NCBI GenBank assembly: GCA_035399845.1
Contig: DAOPJV010000011.1
Location: forward strand, 1-64,000
Reading direction: 5' to 3'
Source of the DNA: ECT2AJA-110-A sp035399845
GTDB lineage: Bacteria; Planctomycetota; Phycisphaerae; UBA1845; UTPLA1
DNA: 64,000 nucleotides
In this document: piece after piece, positions 8,576-16,500 of the stretch
Layout: each line of letters starts with the position of its first letter
Numbering within the stretch: the first letter of the stretch is position 1
Position numbers and translations under genes: made by a program
Notes under the pieces: generated by a model
Told to the model about the DNA's origin: nothing
The model's input: only the letters and a program-made list of their open reading frames with translations
The model's database searches: none

Positions 8576-10993
8576 ATGAAATCCCGATGGATCATTGCAT
8601 CAACATCGATGGCGCTGGGCTTTGTCTGCCTTGGGCTCAGCTGCCCCGGAACGACGCCGATGCAGACCGGTGACGGCGACATCGCCGAGAACATCTCCGC
8701 GCCGCAGGGACAGATCATCCCGACGGCGACGGATGAACAGAAGGCGACGTTCGAGCGCGGCAAGGCTGTGATGGCGAAGCGATTCGATCTCGCCGACGGT
8801 CTCGGCCCGGCTTTCAACGTCACATTCTGCGGCGCCTGCCACGAGCGGCCCGTCCCGGGTGGAAGCGCCGCGCTGTATCGCAACTTCTTCCTGGCGGGTC
8901 GCCTGACGAATGATGGCGCCTTCATCGCGAGTGAGTCCAACGGCATGGCCGGCGGCGTGCTGCGTCTCTTCAACTACGACGAGAATGAGGACGCCCGCCC
9001 CGCCGTTCCGACGACGACGACGATCTTCGCGCAGCGCAACGCCATCCCGATGTTCGGCGTCGGACTGATCGCGGAACTCTCGGACGAGGAGCTGCTCTCC
9101 CGGGCCGATCCGGATGACGCCGATGGCGACGGCATCAGCGGCCGGGCCAACTTCGAAATGGGCTTCGTAGGTCGCTTCGGTCGCAAGTCGCAGACGGCGT
9201 CCATCGAGGGTTTCATTCGAGGCCCCCTCTTCAACCACCTGGGAATCACCACGGACGCCCTCTCGGACGCACAGCGCGCAGCGCTGCCCGTGGCGAGCGA
9301 TCGACGCGAGACGACGGTTCGTATCAAGAACCCCGATCCGATTCGCGAAATGAAATCGGGACATCGCATGCAGGTCGCCGTTTCCGACGCCAGCACGATC
9401 GACGACGACGACGTCGCCGATCCCGAGATGTCGACGGACGACCTGTTCGATCTCGTCAGCTTCTCGATGTTGCTCGCGGCGCCGGAGATCGAGCCGCTCA
9501 GCGAACAGGGCGAACGCGGCCGCCTGCTCTTTCACGAGGCCAACTGTTCGGCCTGCCACGCGCCGCGCGTCACGGGTCCGCGAGGCCCGCTGCCCTGCTA
9601 CTCCGACTTCCTGCTCCACGACATGGGCGACGATCTCGCCGACGGCATCGTTCAGGGCGTTGCCACAGGCTCGGAATTCCGAACGCAGCCGCTCTGGGGC
9701 ATCTGCAGCACAGGTCCCTACCTTCACGACGGCCGGGCGCTGACCGTCGAAGAGGCGATTCTGGCTCACGGTGGCGAAGGCCTTGCCGCTCGGGACGCCT
9801 TCGCCGGATTCAGCGACGATCAGAAGGCGGACCTCGTCGAGTTCCTCTTCTCGCTCGGCGGCCGATCGCAGCTGTCCACCGGACTCCTGCCGCCGGACGC
9901 GGCGGTCCCGGGCGTGGGTGAATACGGCGGTCCCTCGCGCAGCCTCAATGACGCGGAAACGGCCCAGTACGTCCGAGGTCGCGGCATCTTCGACAACGAC
10001 TTCGGCGACACGGCGGGCGCCGGCGGACTCGAAGGCGCCGACATGGGTCCCCGTTTCAACGGCGACAGCTGCCGGGCGTGTCACTTTGATCCCGTCATCG
10101 GCGGCGCCGGACCACGCGATGTGAATGTCATGCGCCACGGCATCGTCGACAACGGGAATAACTTCTCGGCGCCCAGTGAAACGCCGAACACGATTCTCCA
10201 TAAGGAAATCAAGGTCGGTCATCGTCTGCCGACGGCCGAAAGCGCGGCCAATGTCTTCGAAATGCGACAGACACCGCACGTCTTCGGCCTCGGACTGATC
10301 GACGGCATCGCCGAGTCCACGATCATGGACAACGCCGATCCGAACGACATGGACGCCGACGGCATCAGTGGTCGCGTCCACATCCTCGCAAGCGGCAAAG
10401 TCGGCCGCCTTGGATGGAAGGCGCAGATCCCGAATGTCGGTGAGTTCGTGGGTGACGCCCTGGCCGCCGAAATCGGCCTGACGGTTCCGACCCAGGCGAA
10501 TCTGGAATTCGCGATCACAACTGACAACGACGGCGTCGCCGATCCCGAAGTCTCGATGGATCAGGTGAACGACCTGATCTTCTTCATGCGGACGCTCGGA
10601 CCGCCGCCGCGGCAGCCGATCCCCGCGGGTCAGGAACAGACCGTCGCCAGCGGCGAAACGCTGTTTGAATCTGTCGGCTGCGCGAAGTGCCACAAGCCGG
10701 CCCTGGCCGGCGCCAACGGTCTCGTGCCGCTCTTCTCCGATCTGCTGCTGCATGAAATTCTGCCGGCCAGCCAGAAGGGAATCGTCGACACGAACGCGGG
10801 GCAGCGCGAGTTCCGCACGGCGCCGCTGTGGGGCCTGAGCCAGACGGCGCCCTACTTCCACAATGGCGCGGCGGACACGATCGATGAGGCGATTCGCATG
10901 CACGATGGTGAGGCGCTTCAGATTCGGCAGGCCTACGAGGCGATGTCGCAGTCCGATCGGGACGCCCTGCTGGCGTTCCTGAATACGCTGTAA
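8576..10993 (+). CDS. Tetra-haem lipoprotein, tandem DHOR (di-haem oxidoreductase, DUF1111-type)
   Basis: An 805-residue exported protein. The signal ends LGLSC with the lipid-modified Cys at about 23. Four CxxCH c-type haem sites are visible: CGACH (residue 85), CSACH (324), CRACH (499) and CAKCH (702). They fall in two homologous halves, each with two haem sites and a copy of the NADPNDMDADGISGR-type loop, so the protein is a tandem duplication of a di-haem unit of the DHOR family, putative peroxidases or thiol oxidoreductases. It would act in the periplasm in electron transfer. A GGAG lies seven bases before the ATG. It probably shares a transcript with the propeller protein upstream and is followed by a strong terminator. 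Confidence 0.85.
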   Translation: MKSRWIIASTSMALGFVCLGLSCPGTTPMQTGDGDIAENISAPQGQIIPTATDEQKATFERGKAVMAKRFDLADGLGPAFNVTFCGACHERPVPGGSAALYRNFFLAGRLTNDGAFIASESNGMAGGVLRLFNYDENEDARPAVPTTTTIFAQRNAIPMFGVGLIAELSDEELLSRADPDDADGDGISGRANFEMGFVGRFGRKSQTASIEGFIRGPLFNHLGITTDALSDAQRAALPVASDRRETTVRIKNPDPIREMKSGHRMQVAVSDASTIDDDDVADPEMSTDDLFDLVSFSMLLAAPEIEPLSEQGERGRLLFHEANCSACHAPRVTGPRGPLPCYSDFLLHDMGDDLADGIVQGVATGSEFRTQPLWGICSTGPYLHDGRALTVEEAILAHGGEGLAARDAFAGFSDDQKADLVEFLFSLGGRSQLSTGLLPPDAAVPGVGEYGGPSRSLNDAETAQYVRGRGIFDNDFGDTAGAGGLEGADMGPRFNGDSCRACHFDPVIGGAGPRDVNVMRHGIVDNGNNFSAPSETPNTILHKEIKVGHRLPTAESAANVFEMRQTPHVFGLGLIDGIAESTIMDNADPNDMDADGISGRVHILASGKVGRLGWKAQIPNVGEFVGDALAAEIGLTVPTQANLEFAITTDNDGVADPEVSMDQVNDLIFFMRTLGPPPRQPIPAGQEQTVASGETLFESVGCAKCHKPALAGANGLVPLFSDLLLHEILPASQKGIVDTNAGQREFRTAPLWGLSQTAPYFHNGAADTIDEAIRMHDGEALQIRQAYEAMSQSDRDALLAFLNTL

Positions 10994-11027
10994 CGACCCG
11001 GATCGTACGAATCCGCGATTCGCATCA

Positions 11028-11082
11028 CGTTGCGATCGGAACTGACGGCGACCGCCTCGGTTCCGATCGCAACGCTCTTTTT
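11028..11082 (+). terminator. Rho-independent terminator after the tetra-haem gene
   Basis: A 15-bp perfect stem (11028-11042 pairing with 11060-11074) with a 17-base loop is followed by CTCTTTTT on the plus strand, just after the haem protein stop. The minus-strand gene ending at 11081 abuts it, but there is no T-run in that direction, so it mainly stops plus-strand transcription. Confidence 0.85.
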
Positions 11083-11623
11083 ACTCCTCGCCGTCCGACC
11101 CAGTATCAAGACCGGGCTGCTTCGACAGCCACTCGGCGAGCGTCACGGCGTCCTTGCCGTCAAACTGAATGTACCAGTCCGAGCCGTAGATGTTCCTGCA
11201 CAGCTTGTCGACGAGTTCCGCCCGGGACCTGGAACGCACGAGCAGCCAGATCGCTTCCTTGCGCGCTCCCGCCACCCATTCGCCGACCGGCTGGACTTCC
11301 TTGAGCTTGTGTCCGATGAGCCTGGGCTTCAGACCGATCTCGCCTCCGGAATCACGAATCGTATCCAGCACGTGATCGGCGAACGCCGCCATTCGCTTGT
11401 CACGCACGACGTCCGTCGCGCCCGTCAGGTTTCGAATCTGCCGAATGTCGTCCGACAGCGCGACGAGTGTCTCCGTCGTGCGCTGCGTTCTCGCAAAGAT
11501 CAGCGGCAGATTCTCGTTGACGATGCCCGTCGAGCGCTTCAGCTCCGTGCGAACATCGTTGACCATCCACAGCAGAATCGCCGTCGCAATCGTCGCCACG
11601 CCCAGACACACCCATCGAAACAT
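11081..11623 (-). CDS. Membrane-anchored protein of unknown function
   Basis: A 180-residue protein starting MFRWVCLGV. ATG 11623 is preferred over the longer open frame because GGAGG lies six bases upstream and the first residues form the membrane anchor. Residues ~4-24 are one hydrophobic span. Residues ~30-75 are helical with coiled-coil character (Leu/Ile heptads, NENLPLIFARTQRTTETL). The rest is a mixed, charged domain with an Asp/Glu-rich C-terminus. The layout suggests a cytoplasmic-membrane protein with an extracytoplasmic or cytoplasmic helical domain. No family recognised. It lies between the terminator at 11028 and the acetyltransferase gene, both transcribed to the left. Confidence 0.65.
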   Translation of the reverse strand: MFRWVCLGVATIATAILLWMVNDVRTELKRSTGIVNENLPLIFARTQRTTETLVALSDDIRQIRNLTGATDVVRDKRMAAFADHVLDTIRDSGGEIGLKPRLIGHKLKEVQPVGEWVAGARKEAIWLLVRSRSRAELVDKLCRNIYGSDWYIQFDGKDAVTLAEWLSKQPGLDTGSDGEE

Positions 11624-11813
11624 CGTCCACCTCCATTGACCGAGCCGGGACGCCTGGACGCCTGGCCGCGCCATTGTGTCTCTGTGTAGACGCGGGACGC
11701 CGCCGTCACTCACGCACAAATGCGCGGCGGACCGACGTCGATCTGCTTGTTGCGGTGTTACCCGACGATTGGCGAAAGGTCAGCGCCGCCGCGTCGTTTG
11801 GGGCCGCGGCGGG

Positions 11814-12353
11814 TCAGGATGCGGATCGGAGTTCCTTGTAGAAGATCACGGCGTCGTGAAGCGACACCGCGTCCGGGTCGAGGGCGAATCGCGGAATCGT
11901 CCCGACGAAGGTCCAGCCCATGCGACGATAAAGTCGCTCGGCGGCCTCGCCCGCCTTGGCGTCGAGCGTCAGGAGTCGGACACCGGCGTCGAGCGCCGCC
12001 AGTTCGATATCGCACATAAGGCGCCGGCCCAGCCCCTGCCGCCTCGCCCGACGGCCCACCATGAGCTTCACGATCTCGGCACGATCCGGCTGGTTCGGCG
12101 CCCACGCCGGCTGCATCTGCACGGTCCCCGCAATTCCTTCGTGATCCCGCGCCACCAGGAAGACCGCCCTGTTATGCGCCGACGCGGTCGTCCTTCGCCA
12201 ATACGCCTCCGCCTCCTCAATCGTCAGCGGCATGACGAAACTCACGACATCGCCCGCCTGGACAGTCTCCACCAGCAGGTGCGCGAGGGCCGTGATATCG
12301 GCGTCGCTGGGCGGAATCGCAAGGCGCTCGATGTTGTAGGCGGGTCGTGACAC
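11814..12353 (-). CDS. GNAT-family N-acetyltransferase
   Basis: A 179-residue acetyl-CoA-dependent acetyltransferase. The acetyl-CoA binding motif A is clear: RRARRQGLGRRLM (about residues 103-115), matching R/QxxGxG/A. The beta-4 strand VKLMV precedes it, and the C-terminal LYRRMGWTFVG is the usual GNAT beta-6/beta-7 signature. The frame is open to an ATG at 12404, but a GTG at 12353 has GGGAG at good distance and gives the normal GNAT length, so it is chosen. The acceptor substrate cannot be predicted. It is divergent from the lnt operon. Confidence 0.82.
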   Translation of the reverse strand: MSRPAYNIERLAIPPSDADITALAHLLVETVQAGDVVSFVMPLTIEEAEAYWRRTTASAHNRAVFLVARDHEGIAGTVQMQPAWAPNQPDRAEIVKLMVGRRARRQGLGRRLMCDIELAALDAGVRLLTLDAKAGEAAERLYRRMGWTFVGTIPRFALDPDAVSLHDAVIFYKELRSAS

Positions 12354-12497
12354 AGTGATCTCCCGATCGGCGGCATTATGCCCGCCCGGGACCGCCAGAC
12401 GCAATCAATTTGTCACGTCGCAAGCCGTGTCATTCCCCCTTTCCAGCCCTCGGGAGCGGATGCGTCTCCGCCGACGTCCCGTTACACTTCGCCCCCT

Positions 12498-14708
12498 ATG
12501 AGTGGTCATGGAAGACAGAAAGCGGCGTCACAGGATGGTGGCGGCAAACGTCGAAGTCGGAGCGCACGCCGCAGTCGCGACGCGGCCGAACAGACGGATC
12601 GACGCGGTGTTCTCGTCGCCGGACTCGGTGGCGTCGCCAGCAGGAAGGCGGTCATGCTGCTCACGCTCGCCTCGCTCGGGATGACGATTCTCATCTTCCC
12701 GCGCATCAACTTCTGGCCGATCGCCTACGTGTGCCTCGTTCCCTGGCTCCTCTGTGTCTGCCGAGCCGCCTCGAGCAGGTTCCTCTACTTCTTCAGCTAC
12801 CTCTTCGGCGTCGCCTTCTTCGCCATCAACGTCTACTGGCTTCAGCCCGTCACGCTGCCCGGATACATCGCCTTCTGCCTGTTCTTCGGGATCTTCATGC
12901 CGCTGTCGGCCTGGCCGATTCGCCATCTCTACAATCGTCGCGGCGTCTCGGCGGCCATCGCGGCGCCGATCGTCTGGACGGGGATGGAATTTCTGCGATC
13001 GAGCGGCCCCCTCGGGTTTCCGATGGTGCTGCTGGCGCACAGTCAGTACAAACTGCAGACTGTGATCCAGATTGCGGATCTCGTCGGCGCCTACGGGGTG
13101 ACCTTCATGATCGTGGCCGTCAACGGCTGGTTCGTGGATCTCCTGATTCAGCCGATCGTCATGCGTCGCGGCGGACGCGTTCCCCGCATGCCGCTCGGAA
13201 CCGTTACGACGGCGGCCGTCGTCCTGCTGACACTGATTTACGGCAGCGCGCAGAAGAGCGAACGCCACATGGCGGAAGGACCAAGGATCGCCGTCGTCCA
13301 GCACGACATCCTTCAGCAGGTCTTCATGGCGCCGAGTCGCCGCTTCTATGGTCCCGAGACATACGAAGCCCATCGACTGCTGGCGCAACAGGCGGCCGCC
13401 CTGAAACCGACGCCCGACCTCATCGTCATGCCGGAGTCGATCATCCCCTTCTGCTACGCGAACGAGGAATTCGAGACCTACGATCGGGACACGCTGGAGT
13501 TCATCCGCCAGCGGCGATTTGCCGGCGCCGATTCGGCGCTGATGCCGCGCGTGCAGAAGTTCGCCGCCGAAGTGCGACGCGGATTCCAGGATATCTGCGA
13601 CCAGGCGGATGTGTCGCTGATCCTCGGCGCGGGCGGCATCGTGTCGTACAAGTCCGCAATCCCACCGCATGTGCGGGCTTACAACTCGTCGTATCTGCTG
13701 ATTCCCGGGGAAACCAGGCCAAGGGCGACTTACAGCAAACGCCATCTCGTCATGATCAGCGAATACGTCCCGTTTCGCTGGACATGGCCCCGGGCCTACC
13801 AATGGATCAATTCGCTCGCCCCCTTCGGCGAAGGCTCCCACTACACGATGACGCCGGGCGAAGCGTTCACGCCGTTCCTGATCGAGTCGCGCGACGGAAA
13901 GAAGCTGTATCGCGTCGGCACGCCCATCTGTTATGAAGAGATCATGCCGTACGTGCCGCGAAGCTTCGCCCGCGGCGTCGATCCATCCCCGACGGACAAG
14001 AGCATCGATGTCCTGTGCTGCATGAGTAACGACGGCTGGTTTCATCACTCGACGGAACTGGAGGAACATCTCGCGGCGGGCGTCTTCCGCGCGGTCGAGA
14101 ACCGCGTCGCCATCGCCCGAAGCGTCAACACGGGCGAAAGCGCAATCATCTATCCGAACGGGAAAATCCACACACGCGTCCGCCTCAGCGACGATCAGAT
14201 CAAAGGGCTCGACACGATCGAATCCGAGCTGAGGAAGCTCCTGCTCATGTCGGACGACCTTGAGAAGTCTCTCCCGGACAATGGGCGATTCAGGACGGCA
14301 AGAGACACATTCACGAAACTTGTCGAATCCCGGCTGTTGCCGGCGTACATCGCGATCGGTCCGGAGTACTACATCTACGCCGATCGCATCCTTTCCATGA
14401 AAGGCGCCATCTCCAATAAGGCGCCGACCATCGCGAAAACGGCGATCGACAACCTTCGGGATCAGCTGAAAGAGGACATCGAGACCGTTGAACGCTGGCG
14501 GAATCGCCCCACGACGGCGCCAGGCGTCGTCGCCGCCCGAATCCGCATCGATCCGCGAATGACGCTGTATACGCGATGGGGAGACTGGTTTGCCGCAATC
14601 ATGCTTGTTGCGAGCGGACTGGGCGTGCTAGACTGGTTGCGATATCGCGTGGTCCGACGACGACAATCGTCCCCTGCCAGGGAGGGCAGTTCCGATGCGA
14701 AAACCTGA
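12498..14708 (+). CDS. lnt: Apolipoprotein N-acyltransferase, enlarged
   Basis: A 736-residue membrane enzyme that adds the third acyl chain to the N-terminal Cys of lipoproteins. After a basic N-terminus come about six spans (~50-260), then a nitrilase-like periplasmic domain with the Glu-Lys-Cys triad: E313 in MPESI, K414 in YSKRHLV followed by EYVPFR, and C478 in TPICYEE. A final span lies near 690-715. Lnt is usually about 500-530 residues; the excess is an insertion around 325-375 and a ~120-residue segment between the nitrilase core and the last span. ATG 12498 is used because upstream codons are not protein-like. It overlaps the next gene by 14 bp, the start of a cell-envelope operon. 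The many lipoproteins in the window fit this enzyme. Confidence 0.88.
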   Translation: MSGHGRQKAASQDGGGKRRSRSARRSRDAAEQTDRRGVLVAGLGGVASRKAVMLLTLASLGMTILIFPRINFWPIAYVCLVPWLLCVCRAASSRFLYFFSYLFGVAFFAINVYWLQPVTLPGYIAFCLFFGIFMPLSAWPIRHLYNRRGVSAAIAAPIVWTGMEFLRSSGPLGFPMVLLAHSQYKLQTVIQIADLVGAYGVTFMIVAVNGWFVDLLIQPIVMRRGGRVPRMPLGTVTTAAVVLLTLIYGSAQKSERHMAEGPRIAVVQHDILQQVFMAPSRRFYGPETYEAHRLLAQQAAALKPTPDLIVMPESIIPFCYANEEFETYDRDTLEFIRQRRFAGADSALMPRVQKFAAEVRRGFQDICDQADVSLILGAGGIVSYKSAIPPHVRAYNSSYLLIPGETRPRATYSKRHLVMISEYVPFRWTWPRAYQWINSLAPFGEGSHYTMTPGEAFTPFLIESRDGKKLYRVGTPICYEEIMPYVPRSFARGVDPSPTDKSIDVLCCMSNDGWFHHSTELEEHLAAGVFRAVENRVAIARSVNTGESAIIYPNGKIHTRVRLSDDQIKGLDTIESELRKLLLMSDDLEKSLPDNGRFRTARDTFTKLVESRLLPAYIAIGPEYYIYADRILSMKGAISNKAPTIAKTAIDNLRDQLKEDIETVERWRNRPTTAPGVVAARIRIDPRMTLYTRWGDWFAAIMLVASGLGVLDWLRYRVVRRRQSSPAREGSSDAKT

Positions 14709-15747
14709 CAATCGCTCGCCGCAGTTCATCGCCGCCGCCGTGATCGGCTGGACGCTGCTGACACAGGCCGGCTGCGTTCAGAACACCGGCGTGAGCGTTC
14801 TGACGAGGGACGAACAGGCCGGCTTCCGAGGCGACTGTCTCCGATTCATGGAGGACTGCGCCTTCAGTCACGAACCCTCGCTTCGCATGCAGGCGATCGA
14901 GGCCTTCGCGCAGGTGGCGCCGAAGGAAGGCGTGCAGCGAAAGGCGATTCCGCTCAATATCGAGAATAAATACTCGGGCATCGTCTTTGCCAGCCTCATG
15001 GCGACGGGTGAAATGGAGGCGTCGCAGTTCGAACAGCTCGTCCGAACCCGCGCCGAATCCCAGGACAAGAACGTTCGAATTGCCGCCATCTTCGCGCTGT
15101 ACCGACTTGGCGATCGCTCCCGCATCAACGAACTCGGCCAGTTCCTTCTCGCCGATCCGGATGATACCGTCCGGGCCAACGCGGCCCTCGCCGTCGGTCG
15201 CATGCGCGATCCGCGCATGATCAAGGTCCTTCGCGAGGCCCTTCGCAACGAGAAGAAGGAATCGCCGCGGATGCAGATCCTCGAGGCGCTTGCGATCCTC
15301 GGCGATGAGAAAGCCATCGAGCGACTGATGTTCGTCGGTCGCAGCGCGATCCCGCAGGACGCCGCCATCGCCCTGATGATGCTGGCGAACGCCCGCAGTC
15401 GCGACGCCGAAGAACTGTTCTGGGTCCGCCTTCGGGACTCCAGGATCCCCGAAGTGCGCATCCTCGCGATTCGAGGTCTCGCCGGTCTCGGAAAGCGGGA
15501 TGTGCTCCCGCTCGCCATTGAATATCTGAGTTTCAATGATCCCGATCGCCACATCCCCCACGATCCGCCGGAGCAGCAGATCAAGCGGATTCGCGGCATC
15601 GCGGCCCTGGCTTTGGAGGAACTCGGCGTTCCCGAAGGCCTTGAACCGCTTCGCAGGGCGTTCTTCGCCTCGGGCCAGCCGGACTACGTCAGGCTGGCCA
15701 TCGCGCGGGCCGCCGTGCGAACGATCGACCAGACGCCTCGCCGATAG
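14695..15747 (+). CDS. HEAT-repeat lipoprotein
   Basis: A 350-residue lipoprotein with lipobox TQAGC (Cys 27). Residues ~95-340 are a series of about six HEAT/PBS-lyase-type helical repeats, for example VRIAAIFALYRLGD, VRANAALAVGRMRD and VRILAIRGLAGLG. These make a curved scaffold for protein binding. It overlaps lnt by 14 bp and is followed after 17 bp by mreD, so it sits in the operon where mreB and mreC often stand. A role in envelope assembly is inferred from context only; it is not an MreC homologue by sequence. Confidence 0.8.
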   Translation: MRKPDNRSPQFIAAAVIGWTLLTQAGCVQNTGVSVLTRDEQAGFRGDCLRFMEDCAFSHEPSLRMQAIEAFAQVAPKEGVQRKAIPLNIENKYSGIVFASLMATGEMEASQFEQLVRTRAESQDKNVRIAAIFALYRLGDRSRINELGQFLLADPDDTVRANAALAVGRMRDPRMIKVLREALRNEKKESPRMQILEALAILGDEKAIERLMFVGRSAIPQDAAIALMMLANARSRDAEELFWVRLRDSRIPEVRILAIRGLAGLGKRDVLPLAIEYLSFNDPDRHIPHDPPEQQIKRIRGIAALALEELGVPEGLEPLRRAFFASGQPDYVRLAIARAAVRTIDQTPRR

Positions 15748-15764
15748 CGGGGCCATCGAGAACC

Positions 15765-16292
15765 ATGCGCTGGATTCCGTTCATCATCCTTCTTTATGTC
15801 GGCGCCGTCGTTCAGACGACTATTGCGCCCGTCGTCGAGATCCGCACGATCCGGCCCGACCTCCTCATGATCCTCGCCGTCTATTACGCCCTGCACGCGC
15901 AGCGCTACGACGCCCTCCTCGCCTGCTGGTGCGTCGGCTTTCTGATTGACCTGACGTCGATCGGCTACGCCTCGCATTCCAATGTCGGCATCCACGCCGT
16001 CGCGATGGGACTGGCCGGCATTCTCATCGTCGGCCTGCGCGACTACACGATTCAGGACAGCCCGTTCACACAGATGATCTACTGCTTCCTGATGAAGCTG
16101 TTTGTCACGAGTGTCATGGTCCTGCACATGGCGTATATCCTCGATGTCGAAGGCGTGACGTTTCGCTTTCTCGCCATCGGCTTCTGGGAGGCGGTCTATA
16201 CCGGCCTGCTTGCGCCCTACGCCTTCTGGGCCCTCAGGCGTATGCGGGCCGCGCTCGGACTTGGACCAACCCATCGCCTTCGAATGGGGTGA
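15765..16292 (+). CDS. mreD: Rod shape-determining membrane protein MreD
   Basis: A 175-residue, very hydrophobic protein with five or six predicted spans. It fits MreD in size, the N-terminal span followed by an RPDLLMILAVYYAL-type helix, and its position directly upstream of PBP2 and RodA. MreD is an inner-membrane part of the elongation complex that builds lateral peptidoglycan. It follows the HEAT lipoprotein by 17 bp. A 208-bp gap before the PBP2 gene breaks the otherwise tight spacing. MreD sequences diverge strongly, so the call leans partly on context. Confidence 0.78.
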   Translation: MRWIPFIILLYVGAVVQTTIAPVVEIRTIRPDLLMILAVYYALHAQRYDALLACWCVGFLIDLTSIGYASHSNVGIHAVAMGLAGILIVGLRDYTIQDSPFTQMIYCFLMKLFVTSVMVLHMAYILDVEGVTFRFLAIGFWEAVYTGLLAPYAFWALRRMRAALGLGPTHRLRMG

Positions 16293-16500
16293 TTTGAAGC
16301 GCGGCGAATTCCCACGCCCCTGTGTCGCTTTCAAAAATCACAATTCCGGACCGCTCCACACAAGGCCGTCGTGCGTATAGAGTGGGAATGTTCCGCGCCT
16401 TGTCGGCGCAGCGTACGTAAGACTGCGGCGTTCGCGCCGCGGCGAGGCGTCCCGAAGGCCGGGACGTCTGGGAAGCGCACACCGGGGATTTCGGCGCCAG
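16293..16500 (+). promoter_or_regulatory. 208-bp leader between mreD and mrdA, with hairpins
   Basis: This gap in the envelope operon holds no gene. It contains a GCGGC/GCCGC repeat near 16430 and a 7-bp hairpin CGTCCCG-aaggc-CGGGACG (16448-16466) about 35 bp before the PBP2 start. It may hold an internal promoter or attenuator, but no T-run or clear -10 was found. Confidence 0.3.

Noticed and set aside
8600..10903. A 767-codon minus-strand open frame opposite the tetra-haem gene
   Set aside because: Arg/Glu-rich antisense reading without motifs; the plus strand carries four CxxCH sites and a lipobox.
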